64,000 nt of DNA from contig JAEOAD010000012.1 in the NCBI GenBank assembly GCA_036365145.1, positions 43,588,501 to 43,652,500 on the forward strand. Reading direction: 5' to 3'. The notes beneath the pieces were generated by a model that did not search any database, had not been told where the DNA came from, and saw only the letters and a program-made list of their open reading frames with translations. Source of the stretch: Orientallactaga sibirica. Its lineage: Eukaryota > Chordata > Mammalia > Rodentia > Dipodidae. Position numbers and translations under genes: made by a program. Of the stretch, positions 12,391 through 23,715 are shown piece by piece (the stretch's first letter is position 1; each line of letters starts with the position of its first letter).

Positions 12391-12916
12391 AGGGAAAGTG
12401 CTACCAGAGAAATGGGGACAACACTATGATGTACCTGACCAAGTGAGTTTTAGTTTTCTTGGAGTTTGTTTGCAGGAGAAATGTGGAAGGCTTTGGTAGT
12501 TTGTACTAAAGAAGACTCGCAGTGCTATAAGCCAAGCTTTATGGTCTGTTCTGGTGACAGTTTGAAAATGCTAAAATAGAGGTAATTGTGTACTGTGAAG
12601 ACTTGGCTTATGGACTTTTCAATGGGAAAGAGGGAACTTTGCTGGAACTGGGATATTGGCAGGAAGATTGTGGTATTTGTTAGAAAAAGAAAAGGACAAT
12701 TAAGAGTATCTACGACAGAGGTTTTAGACCTTACTGGAGAAAAGTCTTAGTTTTGGAGGGACATTACCACTTTATATCTCAGCAGTGGAGATGCAAAGTA
12801 TCCTCATAGCATTTGGCCAGGGGGCTGCTTATTGTCCAAAGATTGGGAATGGGACAAGTATTAGCAGATGTGAAGGCAGTAAACATTTTTGAATTCCTTT
12901 CTTCTGAGATAGCCAG
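12391..12916 (+). mobile_element. MaLR internal region, left part
   Basis: Internal sequence of the element whose LTRs are at 12051 and 13868. 'GAAATGTGGAAGGCTTTGG' (12478) matches the internal region at 828. No open gag or pol frame is seen. The region is split by the younger solo LTR at 12917-13262. Confidence 0.8.
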
Positions 12917-13262
12917 TCTGGTGGTTTGATTCAGGTGTCCCTCATAAACTTAGATGTTCTGAATGCTAGTTCCCAGCTGATGGAGATTTGGGAATCAATG
13001 CTTCTTGGAGTCAGCATATCGTTGGGGTCAGGCTTATGGACATTATAGCCAGTTTCCCTTTGCCAGTGTTTGGCACCTTTTCCTGTTGCTATTATCCATC
13101 TTATATTGGCCAGGGGGTGATATCCACCCTCTGCTCATGCCATCATTTTCCTCTGCCATCATGGAGCTTCCCCTCAAGTCTGTAAGCCAATATAAACCTC
13201 CCCCCTCAAAAAAGCTGCTCTTGGTAGTGATTTCTGCAAGCAATGTGAACCTGACTGCAACA
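12917..13262 (+). mobile_element. Solo MaLR LTR nested in an older MaLR
   Basis: It starts TCTGGTGGTTTGATTCAGG (expected TG now TC), carries the same body as the LTRs at 384 and 1895, and ends GACTGCAACA. GCCAG precedes it (12912-12916) and follows it (13263-13267), an exact 5-bp target duplication. Internal sequence is absent, so it is a recombined solo LTR. Confidence 0.92.
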
Positions 13263-13267
13263 GCCAG

Positions 13268-13867
13268 CCAGGTCAGTTATCCGTCTCCCCTGGGGTTATA
13301 AAAATTGGGGTGGCAGTCTCCGGACAAACTTCTTGTTGTTCTCTAGCAGTACGCTGAATTTCCGACATTCTAGCTAACTCCTTTAGTATTCTTCTGTCTA
13401 TGACCACAGAATTTAACCAAGGATGAATTTAAAAGTAATAGATTATTTTGCTTGGTGGAAGAAACAGAACAGAAAGGCATGAAAGATTTATGTTTTATAA
13501 TAGGAAATATCGAAGAAACTTTAAAGTGGAAGGCACAGAGACTGGTTTTAGGTTACTTAAGTTATAATTGTTGAGTACTAACATTAAAAGTGGGCCAACT
13601 TTTTACAATGAAAATAATGGAAAGTATGCCTTGAGGGCGAGTCATTGAAAGAAGGTGGCTTGAAGGAATACTGGAGAAGGAATTTGCTGCTCTTCAAGGT
13701 CAAGATTTATTCTACCCCTGCCCCCCACTCTGCTGGATTTACAAATTTGGCTGTCTCACACTTGGTGCTGGTTTTGGAGGCATGACAAATTCAGAGAAGA
13801 TAGTCATAAAGTGAGTGCAACAGGATTTTTTTTAATGACCCCTGGGCAAAGTGAAACAAGGTTGAAA
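13268..13867 (+). mobile_element. MaLR internal region, right part
   Basis: Continuation of the older element after the nested LTR. It is unique-looking and non-coding, and the assignment rests on its position between matching LTRs. Confidence 0.6.
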
Positions 13868-14121
13868 GAGGCTGCTGGAGGAGGTTTCACTATGGGGGAT
13901 CATGTAGTCCAGCCTCAGTGTGCTTAAAGAGCCAGTTTGAGCTCTGTCTGTTTGTGTTTGCTGGTTGTTAGTGTATCTTAGATATGGATCTATGGAAGTG
14001 AGCCAGCTTCTGCTATTGATGCTATTTCCTCTGGATTCTATAAGCCTGAAATAAAACATTTCCTCCTATAAATTGCTTCTAGTCACATGTTATTTCCAGC
14101 AATAAGAAAGTAACTGCAACA
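13868..14121 (+). mobile_element. MaLR 3' LTR, 5'-truncated
   Basis: Matches 12133-12390 ('GGCTGCTGGAGGAGG', 'GGATCTATGGAAGTGAGCC', 'AAGCCTGAAATAAA'), ending GTAACTGCAACA. The first 80 or so bases of the LTR are missing. The following GAGGC compares with GAAGT before the 5' LTR, at best a decayed target duplication. Confidence 0.8.
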
Positions 14122-15172
14122 GAGGCTATAATGACAATTTCTCCTATAACATTTACATCAAGTGATTTAAATAAGATACTGATTTTTGTTATGCATATTT
14201 GATTAGAAAATCAAAGGACCCAGTTTTAATATTATAAAATGCATACTTTATCTAAAATGATTCATAAAGTACAAGAATTATTTAAAAGTGAACCATAGTT
14301 GTCTTTATAAAGATCTATAATTTGGGTTATTGTTTGGCAAAATTAGTTGATAAAAAAATACCAAGGAATGAATATAATCTATTAGGAGTAATTCTCAGAC
14401 ATGAAATATTTATTTCAGATGATCACACAGTACTTCCTAAATTTTGTCACTTTTTTCCAAACAGAATCATAAAGAAAAAAATAAATAATTCAACCTATTG
14501 TTTAGGAGTTTTTTTTCCAAAATTCTCAAGTACACATATCCCCTGATTTAAAATGGCTGTTCGCTTGAGTACAATTATATTGTGGAAGTTTATATGCATA
14601 CCTTTTTCAAAGTTGTGCTATCTGTTTATAATTCTAATTCCTTGAATTCCCTAAATGTTACCTTAGTTGCATGTTTCACATGAACTTTAATTGATTTTTT
14701 AAAATTCTTCTTTAAAATTAGAACCCCAAGTATGTTTAATTTTATTCATGTTCTATGGCATTTTGTTTTAGATTCATAGTACTTGAGAGAGAATCATCAC
14801 TTATAATTTATTATTATTTTTAATCATACTGTGTAGCTTTCTTACAAATAGTTTTGAAATGTTGACATGATTATAAGGGAGGTAGAGGAAAATTTTATTT
14901 GTCTCCCCCAAAGTATATGAAACTCCAAGTTTTGATTCTGCATTGCCAGTGTTGACAGCTCAATCCTAACATGGTTATACATATATATTTTTTTTTCATA
15001 TGAAGATGCTTTTACTTTCAAAATCTGCTTTTGACGTATGGAAACATTTAGAGCTATGGCTTAAAGCAGAGAAGCATTGCAGTAACAGTATAGACAACGT
15101 CTTTTTAGCATCTTCATAATCACCTTAGACTAACTTCTACCTCCGTCATGATTTAATGATTTGAACCAAGGC

Positions 15173-15221
<49 letters not shown>

Positions 15222-16946
15222 GGTATTGCTTGCAAGTTGGCCTCTGTACTTAACTTGAAGATTCTCTGTGTTATCATTACCTCAGATATATTACCCTTGT
15301 AGTGGGCTTCTCTGTTTAAAGGAAGGTTTGAAGAATCTTTGATGGGCACCACATGAGCTGCCAACCTGCCCTCTATAGCATGTCTGCATTACCCATCTCT
15401 TTGCTAAGCTAACAGAAACTGCAGCAAAATGTAAGGAAACAATTTCCTTTAAAACAAATAATTTGTTTAATGTGGACTAGAGTACAAATTTTGACCTAAG
15501 ACCTAAAGTTTAATAAATTGTGACAGTGCAACTTCTTTAATGAATGAAGTATTTACTTAGAACTTTTTAAAGAAAGGGGTAATAATGAGCGCTTTAAAAT
15601 ATAACCTAGAGTACATAGAAATCCTCTTATTATTTTCACTGCCTACTGAAGGACTAAACTAATACTCAGCTCATTACCCACATACTTCTATGCCTCATTT
15701 CTCATTTTTCATTATGAGGGGAAATCAAAATAGCATCATTTAAATAGAGTTGGAATTATTTCACTTTGCAAGAAAGAAAAAACACATATAAAATGGAGAT
15801 CTAAGTTAGTAATGGCCAAACAAAAAAAAAAAGAATATAAGCTGAAGGATTTAAGAACTGAATTTTGATTACTAAATATATAACATACAAAATGTTCATA
15901 TAATTTATTTTATATTATTTGATTAAAATGAACTTAAATATTAAAGTGACTACCTCTTTATATTTATATTATCTGAGTAAAATGCATCGTCACAAGGCAA
16001 ACATGTTTTCCTTTTGTATTGGGAGAAATAAATTGAATATAAAATGGTTTTGCTCAGTGGTGATATGGACATAGATATATTAGTACTCTTAAACAACAAA
16101 CCATCCTAAAGCAAACTGCGTGAAATGAAACAATGGTGGGTTATATAACTACTGAGAGCTATATGGGAAGATGGAAATTTGTAGTTCCTTTATAAAAATC
16201 CAGGTACTTCAACCTATCCTGCAAGTGCTGTAAAGAATAAATGGAAGTGGTTGCTGAGCCATACACCCTGCTAGTGACCTCCAGATTTCCTGTAGAATAT
16301 ACTGCTCTTCAGGCTTGATGAGGGTATTTGCAAGATAAAAATGAATGCAGGAAAGGATATAGAAAACCAGAAAATGTCAAGATAAATGAATACCTTTGTC
16401 AATAAGCTCTTTCTCTTTGACCATTGCATGAATTAAAAAGATAATGAAAAAGCAAAATAAACAAACAAACACAAGAGTAGAATAATGGAATCTTTACCAG
16501 GAAAGATGGTTAAAGATCAGCATACATCATCTCTCATATATTAAATAAGTTTCTAGATAAACGTGGAGAACTTCATTTGAATATATTTAAATTAAAATCA
16601 GCATGATTATGCTGTACGATTTACTGATAATTTAACAGTTCCCTATAAGGTAATATTTAATTTTTGCATATATTTTGCAATGATTTTCAAACTAAAGATA
16701 TAAACTTTATAGTTTGTGTTTGAAGAATATTGAATGCTGTTAGAATTCAAGTTACTTTATCTGTGTCTGTTTCTTACCTAATGTGTTTTTACAGAAAAAC
16801 CTGAATTTAAGTGATTAATGTTGACATTTAAACACTACATATGAGCTAGTACCAATGGATTTGGGGTGTCAAATCCTCATTCAGAGCTTCTGGGGAGAAA
16901 TATGGTTTGATTACTAATATTCTTGAAGAGATACACATAAATGCAA
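14122..16946. other. 2.8 kb without interspersed repeats
   Basis: Unique AT-rich DNA broken only by a (GT)n at 15178-15218. Short frames here have no recognisable domains. No gene called. Confidence 0.5.
15178..15218. repeat. (GT)n microsatellite
   Basis: About 19 uninterrupted GT units. Confidence 0.97.
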
Positions 16947-17104
16947 GCCAGGCATGGTGGTGAACACCTTTAATCCCGGTACTCAGGAGGCAGAGATAGG
17001 AGGATCGCCCTGAGTTTGAGGCCATTCTGAGTCTACATAGTGAATTCCAGGTCAGCTTGGGCTCAAGCAAGACCCTACCTCAAAAAAAAAAAAAAAAAAA
17101 AAAA
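16947..17104 (+). mobile_element. B1-type (7SL-derived) SINE
   Basis: 'GCCAGGCATGGTGGTGAACA', 'CCTTTAATCCCGGTACTCAG', 'GACTACATAG'-like block and 'CAAGACCCTACCTC' followed by a poly(A) tail. This is the same lineage-specific B1 variant seen at 25981, 30421, 47778 and 58434. Confidence 0.95.
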
Positions 17105-17139
17105 GAAAGAAAGAAAAAAGTCAAACCAAAAACCAAAAA

Positions 17140-17529
17140 GAAAAAGAAAGGAATGATAATTGTGTTTAGTTTTTTCAGGTTTTATATATTCTAGATATCA
17201 ACCCCTTGACAGAGGACTATGTGGCAAAGATCTCCCCTAATGTGGGCTTCCTATGAACTCTGTTGATCATTTCCTCTGCTTTGAAGAAACTTTTTTTTTG
17301 AAGTAGTGTCTTACTCTAGCTCAGGCAGACTTGGAACTCACTTTAGTGCCAGGCTCGCCTTGAATTCACAGCAATCCAACCAACCTCTGCTTCACAAGTG
17401 TGGAATTAAAGGTGTACACCACCATACCCAGCCATGAGAAAACTTTTTCATTACATGTAATCACATTTGTTGACACTTGGGACTTTTTCCTGTGCTAGTA
17501 GAATCCTCTTCAAAAAGTTCCTAGCAAAA
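17140..17529 (-). mobile_element. L1 ORF2 3'-region fragment
   Basis: The plus strand reads the familiar antisense L1 text: 'ATATTCTAGATATCAACCCC', 'GGACTATGTGGCAAAGATC', then after the B1 insertion 'CTGTGCTAGTAGAATCCTC' and 'AAAAAGTTCCTAGC'. It is a decayed piece of the ORF2 C-terminal half with no usable frame, interrupted at 17286-17436. Confidence 0.65.
17286..17436 (-). mobile_element. B1-type SINE inserted in L1
   Basis: T-tail, 'CTCTAGCTCAGGCAGACTTG', 'CTTGAATTCACAGC', 'GGAATTAAAGGTGTACACCA'. Flanks 'GAAGAAACTTT' and 'GAGAAAACTTT' form a decayed target duplication. Confidence 0.9.
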
Positions 17530-17605
17530 AAGTTCTAATCACGATATATTTTATAATATATGAGTTTTCAATAATAAGGTGGTTTATCTTTTGATGAGAA
17601 AAAAA
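17530..17605 (-). mobile_element. MIR-like fragment
   Basis: 'GTTCTAATCACGATATATTT' and 'GATGAGAAAA' follow the reverse-complement MIR core. The segment is about 80% similar by eye to 18949-19018, another MIR candidate. Confidence 0.45.
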
Positions 17606-17828
17606 AGGAAGTTCTTACCAGTGGATTGCCTGACTGTCCCTCTAATGTTTTCAGTATCTCTGTGGATTCTAATATTTAATATTTGTATGTAAGTATGTAC
17701 ATAAATAAGGAGATGTGAGGTGGAGTATGAGCTATGATTTGAGAAAGGAGACTGCAAAAGGAGAAGACAATGTGATGAGAAGTTGGAAAGGAGAAGGAAA
17801 ACAGAAACAAATTATTGACATCATAATA

Positions 17829-18096
17829 GGCCTGGAAAGATGACTCATCAGTTAAAGACACTTGCTTGCAAAGCCTTCTGGCCTGTTCAATTCCCCAGTA
17901 CTCGCATAAAGCTAGATGCACAGATTGATGCTTGTATCTGGAGTTGTTTGGCAATACCAAGAGGCCCTGGCATGCCCATGTTCTCTCTTTTTCTGACTCA
18001 CTCTCTCTCTTTCTCTCATAAATAAATAAATAAAAATATCTCTTATAAATAAATAAATAAAAATATCTCTCATAAATAAATAAATAAAAATATTTA
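17829..18096 (+). mobile_element. tRNA-derived SINE with triplicated tail
   Basis: Head 'GGAAAGATGACTCATCAGTT', B-box region 'TTCAATTCCCCAG', 'AGAGGCCCTGGCATGCCC', CT run. The tail is unusual: the junction of CT run and A-rich tail ('TCTCTCATAAATAAATAAAT') occurs three times in tandem at about 18013, 18039 and 18066. Confidence 0.92.
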
Positions 18097-18154
18097 AAAA
18101 GCATGCCACGATAAAATCAAATTCTTTGTATGCTAATAAAATAAATGTAAGAAT

Positions 18155-18282
18155 CAACTGGTACATGCATCTGGAGTTTGTTTTCAGTGGCAAGAGGCCC
18201 TGATGTGCTCCTTCCCCACCTTTTTTTATCTTAATCTCTCTTTCCCTCTCTTTCAGGCTCAAATAAATAAAAATAAAAAATA
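18155..18282 (+). mobile_element. tRNA-derived SINE, 5'-truncated
   Basis: Only the 3' half is present, starting 'GGTACATGCATCTGGAGTTT' and running through 'AGAGGCCCTGATGTGCTCC' and a CT run to an AAATAAAAATAAA tail. Confidence 0.85.
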
Positions 18283-18909
18283 GAACAACATCATTATGAA
18301 TGAGTAGCATAATAGTAATTATCATGTTTTAAAGTTCTCCACCAAAAATTCACTGACTTTCTCTTAACATATGGGGTGTCAATCATGTCTAAGAATAGTT
18401 ATAGTTTTAGTGCAAAAGTAGCAGCAAACATAAAAGGACATTTTTTCTTCAGTGCAATAGATTAAAAATCCATTACTATATACAGAGTAGAGAAAAATCA
18501 AACTTTTTTCAAAAGTTAAATTATTCATAACTCAAGAATTCTTTTATATATATGGAATATTTCTCAATGTTTCATAATTATCTAGATATTTAAATGTATA
18601 CCCTGATATGTATGTCCTTTGTTACTATTCTCAAAGTGATTCTTTAGACCACTAACAGTAAATATCAAATACAAAATTAGACTTTGCATATCTAACGTTG
18701 CATCAAATAGATTTTTTGAATGAGTTAAATGTTTTCTAAACACAGATATTGTATATATAGTAGATAGATAGATTTATTATAAGTACACCTATTATATGTA
18801 GGTCATTTCATGCCAAAGAACCCAAAATTCAATAGGAAAACAAATTGAATAAAATATTTGTAAAATATTTACTTGCTGTTTCTTTACATACAAATGAATT
18901 CTAATGTTA
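18283..18909. other. Unannotated AT-rich sequence
   Basis: No gene or repeat recognised apart from a short (TAGA)n at 18761-18772. Confidence 0.5.
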
Positions 18910-19040
18910 AATAATATTTACAAAACATTTACTACATGCTAGCCATTGTTCTAATCACTGTATATTTTATAAAATATGACCTTCAACAGTAAGGTGGCCT
19001 ATCTTTAGATGAGACATACTTGTAGAGAGAAAAACCTTAG
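18910..19040 (-). mobile_element. MIR element
   Basis: The plus strand gives the reverse-complement MIR core in order: 'ACTACATGCTAGCCATTGTT', 'CTAATCACTGTATATTTTAT', 'CTTTAGATGAGA', and 'CCTTAGGACTCTGGTTCAAA'. It is ancient and highly diverged. Confidence 0.65.
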
Positions 19041-19135
19041 GACTCTGGTTCAAAACTTTGCTTCTTTTCTCTATTAAGAGAAGATGCTATCAGCAAAACA
19101 TCCTATTAAAAAATTTAATTAAGAATGCATCTGTA

Positions 19136-19355
19136 GGGCTAGACACTTGGCTTAGCATTTAAGGTGCTTGCCATGAAAGCCAATGACCCAGGTTTTATTC
19201 CCCAAGATCCACATAAAGCGAGATGCACAAGATGGCGCATGCATCTGGAGTTTGTTTGCAGTGGCTGAAGGTCATGTCGCCTGGCCCACCCATTCTCTCA
19301 CTCGCTCTCTCTCTCTCTCTTTCTCACTCCCTCAAATAAATAAAATAAAAATATA
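19136..19355 (+). mobile_element. tRNA-derived SINE (type 1)
   Basis: Head 'CACTTGGCTTAGCATTTAAG', 'GAGATGCACAAGATGGCGCA', 'TTTGTTTGCAGTGGCTGAAG', CT run and AAATAAAATAAA tail. Near-repeats AAGAATGCAT and AAGAATACAT flank it. Confidence 0.92.
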
Positions 19356-20725
19356 AGTATTAACAAAGAATACATATATGGAATTCATATGAATATTATA
19401 TGGACTTTACAAACATACTAATGCTGAGCAATTTGCCACTTTAATTTTTAAACTATTATGTTGGCAGTGATATTAACAATAGTAGTAGTATTTTAGAGAC
19501 AGATCTTTTACAGACCTGGGTGGCCTTGAACTCACAATCCTCCTGTCTTATACTATTGAGTTTACAATGGTGTATGCCTTCAGACTTTGAATGGTTTATA
19601 CAAAGCTTATATTATTCTGCCCATCTATAGATCCCAAGATGATTTTCCTATCAATCATATATTTCATACATACTTGCTGGTTTGTTTCATAAAAAATGTA
19701 TTTCCCATAACTATGGGGCAAAAAGGATGGAGTTTCCATTGGAAAATTAAAATTACTTCAATTTTATTCATATTTGTGGTAAAATGAATGTAAATTTAAC
19801 TTCTTATTTCATTCAATATAAGATTTATTTCTATAACTGATTAAGGTATAATAAATAATAGTGTCCTTGGTGTAGATTTCAGGCCTTGCTTATACATTCT
19901 TAAAAGTTATTCAATGATTGCAATATTGATATTTCTGTTATCTTCATAAAATTATGCCTAGAGAACATAATCGGTCTTCCTTTTACTGAGATGTATAAAG
20001 TGCAGATACAGTATGAAAAAGCACTTTATGATTTTAGTTAGAAAGCAATAAATGTAAAAATAAAATAAATTTGTATTTTTTGTTAGCAATCCAGGCAGCT
20101 GTCTTTGTTTATATTAAATTCATGTGCTAATAAAAAACACTTCAAGGCACTCAAATGAGACAGTGCTTAATTGTCTTACTATTAATATTCTGTGTCCTTG
20201 CAGAGGTAATGAACACTTATTCTTGTCACACAGCCTGACAGCCACAGGTCCAAAAAAAAAAAAAAGTTTCCAAGTTCAGGAGAGAATGTGACAATTTTCA
20301 GAAGCAGTAACTGTTAAAAATTCACTTAATTAATCTTTGAAACTATTTCTGCCTTTCACATGGTTTGAAATGATCGTAACCAATGGCCATGAAAGTTGTA
20401 GATGTGGTGATAGATTTTCCCCTCAGTTGAAAAAGGACTTGAAACATTTAAAACTAAAATTAAAGTATGAAAATTTGCACCGATTTTTGAAATAACTTCT
20501 CCAACAATTTCATCTTATTGAAGAAGAATTTTGTATACATCCCAAGTACAAATGTATCATACATACACTGTGCCTTGATCTCTGCCAATCTGTGAGTCTT
20601 GCTGGATCTGCTAGGGCCATATCATGCTAGACTATCTATGTCATAGAGGATTCATAAGTAAAACAGCTAATGGCCAGTACCCATAGTACCCTGGCCATAA
20701 ACAATGGGCCTGTTGCAAATGGGAT
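19356..20725. other. Unique sequence with a B1 scrap
   Basis: A short minus-strand B1-like remnant lies at about 19486-19580 ('GGTGGCCTTGAACTCACAAT'). The rest is unique. 20080-20430 is less AT-rich and looks non-random (see findings). Confidence 0.5.
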
Positions 20726-20726
<1 letters not shown>

Positions 20727-20782
<56 letters not shown>

Positions 20783-20835
20783 TGATAGATACAGATATAG
20801 ATATATAGATATACATACATACATACACACTTTCT
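20727..20835. repeat. (GATA)n microsatellite with degenerate flank
   Basis: Thirteen or more GATA units (20727-20780), then interrupted GATA, ATAC and ACAC runs to 20835. This array generates the long Tyr/Leu/Ser/Ile-rich spurious frames on the minus strand. Confidence 0.97.
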
Positions 20836-21237
20836 TTTGATTTTGTTTACAGAAGTGGGCATATGAGATGCTCAGGTATCCCTCCACTTCACACACAAAC
20901 ACACACATACACACACAAAGACACACATATATTATAAATATACATATATATATATATATATATAATTTTTATATAGACACATATATTCATATATATGTGT
21001 ATATATAGACTTTCTATAATAATTAAAAATTCATTTATTAACTTTTGTTTAAAGTATGTTTATAGTCTCATGTTCAGTTTCTGTATCAAATACAATCATT
21101 TTTATGTTTATATAACTACTATCTTAGGGTTTTCATTCACACAACTAGACTTTTTTAACTGCATTTTTCACTTGACACAATCAACTAATCTTATGTTGAA
21201 TGTTAATGACTCCTCACATGCACATATTGAAATTCTA
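20836..21237. repeat. AT/CA low-complexity zone
   Basis: CA-rich at 20893-20930 and (TA)n at 20941-20965 and 20990-21008, then AT-rich unique DNA. Confidence 0.75.
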
Positions 21238-21388
21238 TCCTGGTATGACGGATCGCGCCTGTAATCACAGAAACTGAGACAGGAAGATGGCCAATTACAT
21301 AGGGAGTTCCAAGTCAGGCTAGGCTATATTGTGACTTCTAGTTCAGGTTGTGCTACAGTATGAGACTCTGTGTCCATAAAAGTAAGTA
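21238..21388 (+). mobile_element. Old B1-like SINE
   Basis: 'CGCGCCTGTAATCACAG', 'GAGACAGGAAGATGGCC', 'GAGACTCTGTGTC' follow the B1 layout with many changes. Confidence 0.7.
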
Positions 21389-21390
21389 AG

Positions 21391-21505
21391 GAGGCTGGAG
21401 ATATGGCTCAGTGGTTAAGGAGCTTGCCAGCTTTCTCTTTCTCTCTCTCATTGCCTCTTTCTCAGTTAAATAAAAATATAAAAATAATAAAGTAAATAAA
21501 AAAGT
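21391..21505 (+). mobile_element. tRNA-derived SINE with internal deletion
   Basis: An intact head 'GGCTGGAGATATGGCTCAGT' to 'GGAGCTTGCC' joins straight to the CT run and AAATAAAAATA tail. About 100 bases of body, including the B box, are missing. Confidence 0.85.
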
Positions 21506-21629
21506 CTACCCCCATCTATGATGATTGTTTAAGCAGGCTAGATTTTTAAATGGTAATGAGGTGATGATGGTGTAACCCTGATGAATAAGATTCTTACCCT
21601 TATTGAAGAAACTCCAGGAAGAACCTTTG

Positions 21630-22560
21630 CAACTCCCACAACTTGATAACAAAGAAACAACATCTAAGAATAATAAAACAAATCTGAGGATGTGAACTTG
21701 GACTACAGCTTCCAGATTTACTAATTGTAAATCACTTTTCCCTGTAGCTTTCTCTTAGAGCAGATTGAATGGGCCAAGACAAAATGATTACCTGATATTG
21801 GACAGTGGGCTCGTTTTTGGATATGGTTCTGACCTGTATCCCATTTCCAGGTATGGGTTCCATTCCACTGAGCGTATCCGTTAGCCAAATCAAAAGCAGT
21901 TGGTAACCCACCATGGCTGTGTGCCACTATTGCACTTGCGTGAGTATCACACCAAGTTGTTTGCTGCTGAGTAGCTTAGTCCACTAGTTGCTTAGACACA
22001 TGTTGGTCATTTTCCAGCTAACTGTTGGGAGACTGACTCTCTTCCAAATTCCAGCCAGGTCACTCCATGTTCCATCTGAACAACATATGCTGTCTTCGAC
22101 GGTAGGGTCTTACCATTAACCTTTGGTGGGTCATCAAGTACTCTGACAGAAATCTGTCTTGGGAAACCTTGTAGGTCTCGCTTATCAACAGCTCATTGTG
22201 GATGTTAACCACATGCTGGTACTGGGAGATACAAGTTAGTGCTAATGGAAAAGAAGGAAGAAAAATATAGGTAGTATGAAAGAGAAAGAGAGAAGAGAAA
22301 GAAGAGGGAGTGAAAGAGAGAAAATCAGGAGAAGACCCCTTTTAGTATGTCTGTCAGAATATAGGACTTTATGGTTCCATTTCCATTTGGGTCCAGTTTT
22401 TTTTGTCCCCTCCCACCCCACCATTCCTGTTGTCCAGTCCTCAATATGTTTATTAGGCGTGTTAGCATCTTGGCAAATACTTATCATTCTGTGTTTGGTT
22501 GAGTTTGCAGAGAATGATCTGTTCCAAGTTTGACCATTTTTCTTCAAATGCCATTATCCA
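21630..22560 (-). mobile_element. L1 3' UTR and ORF2 C-terminal end
   Basis: On the minus strand the segment from about 22545 downward encodes a decayed ORF2 C-terminus (homologous to plus-strand 44985-45200, with the block 'TGGAACAGATCATTCTCTGC' and its counterpart 'TGGAACAGATCATTCTCAGT'). A 3' UTR follows, also matched at 45200-45448, including 'CACAATGAGCT' and 'TGGACCCAAATG'. Sequence from about 22180 down to 21630 looks like further 3' UTR but has no partner in this window. The adjoining segment at 22562-23040 is in the opposite orientation. Confidence 0.7.
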
Positions 22561-22561
22561 T

Positions 22562-23040
22562 GTATCTTGCATCTGTTTCAGATGGACGCAGAACCTGCGG
22601 AGAGAATCAGCCTATTGCCCCTCACCAGAGTACCAGCTGAATCCATAGAGTTATTGGGGAAATGAGCAAGAGTGCTGCTTTCTTGGTGAACCTGGTATCA
22701 GTACAAGGGTGAAGGAGATAGACACAGAGAACACTCAACTTCTACCAAATCAGATATCTAGAGACATACACACTCTCAAGACCTTGTCAATGAAATAGAC
22801 CTAAAACGAATCCAACGTGGTTCAGGGAAATTTGCGTAAGAGGGGGCAGAAAGATTATTAGAGTTGTAAGTTGGGTCATTATGCACAGAGACATTGCCTC
22901 TCCCCTATAACTGATGGCTACCCCCACAATGCAAGACCCACAATCTCCATGGGGGGAGGACAGAGAGAAGGCTATGATGGTACCATCATGGCTGTATACA
23001 CTCTATATGCATAACTAATTCAATAATTGTAAAGAATCTT
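22562..23040 (+). mobile_element. L1 3'-terminal segment
   Basis: Contains 'GAGGGGGCAGAAAGATTATT', a hallmark of rodent-type L1 3' ends, then 'AGAGACATTGCCTCTCCCC' and a terminal 'TATGCATAACTAATTCAATA'. Collinear homology to the reverse complement of 44262-44765 is clear along its length, and to plus-strand 31090-31450 and 50640-50850 in part. It abuts an opposite-orientation ORF2 end. Confidence 0.75.
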
Positions 23041-23475
23041 TTTTTTTATTTTCAAGCTAACTTATCATAGTCTTATGCAAAACTGTTCATACAGATCTTA
23101 GCAGTTTTATTCATTTTAAAGCAAATGCCTTTTATTATGTGTATCTAGGATCTTGAAAAATCTTTTAAAAATTTCTACACATAATGTTTTAGATTCTATA
23201 GTAGAGACAATACTTCAAAGTACATTCCTTTTAATTTGAAATTACATATGATTAGTTTGTACAGTTTATAGACTCCAAAATGTTAAATATTTTTTATTAG
23301 ATTTTTTATATGATTTCTTGTGATAAAATATACAAATATTAGCTCAAGTAGAAGTGACCTTTCTGTTAGGATTTTAAAAGTGATACTATGAAGTATAACC
23401 ATAAGTTTACAATGTAAAAATAGACTATAGGGTAGAGGCTTTAAGACAAAGGCCTATCATGATTCATCCAAAAGG
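23041..23475. other. Unannotated AT-rich sequence
   Basis: No gene or repeat recognised. Confidence 0.55.
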
Positions 23476-23620
23476 GCTGGAGAGATGGCTTAGCAGTTAA
23501 GGTACATGACTGTTAAGCCTAGGGACCCAGGTTCGATTCTCCAGGTCCCATGTAAGCCAGATGCATATGGTGAAACATGCATCTGGATTTTGTTTGCAGT
23601 GGTGAGAGCCCTGGCATGCC

Positions 23621-23663
<43 letters not shown>

Positions 23664-23715
23664 CCCTCTCTCTGTCTCTAATAAGTAAATAAAAATGAAA
23701 ATAAAATCTTGAAAA
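23476..23715 (+). mobile_element. tRNA-derived SINE (type 1), well preserved
   Basis: Head 'GGGCTGGAGAGATGGCTTAG' (A-box-like TGGCTTAGCAG), 'GGTTCGATTCT' (near-perfect B box), body, (CT)n 23622-23660 and an A-rich tail. GATTCATCCAAA before and GATTCAGCCAAG after mark the target duplication. Confidence 0.95.

Noticed and set aside
15146..15364. Frame with a His-Thr repeat
   Set aside because: Translation of a (GT)n microsatellite. The same applies to 43656-43913 in part and to 53376-53615.
17998..18096. Regularly spaced repeat units resembling a small CRISPR-like array
   Set aside because: Three units of SINE tail with no spacers; the genome is mammalian.
17676..18325. Two minus-strand frames of about 140 codons with hydrophobic repeats
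   Set aside because: They run across two SINEs and their AAAT tails; the 'membrane' repeats are translated tail sequence.
20636..20926. Minus-strand frames rich in Tyr, Leu, Ser and Ile
   Set aside because: Produced by the (GATA)n microsatellite.
23476..23560. tRNA-like A and B boxes that might mark a tRNA gene
   Set aside because: They belong to the SINE head. The sequence does not close a cloverleaf acceptor stem and recurs more than 20 times with SINE tails.
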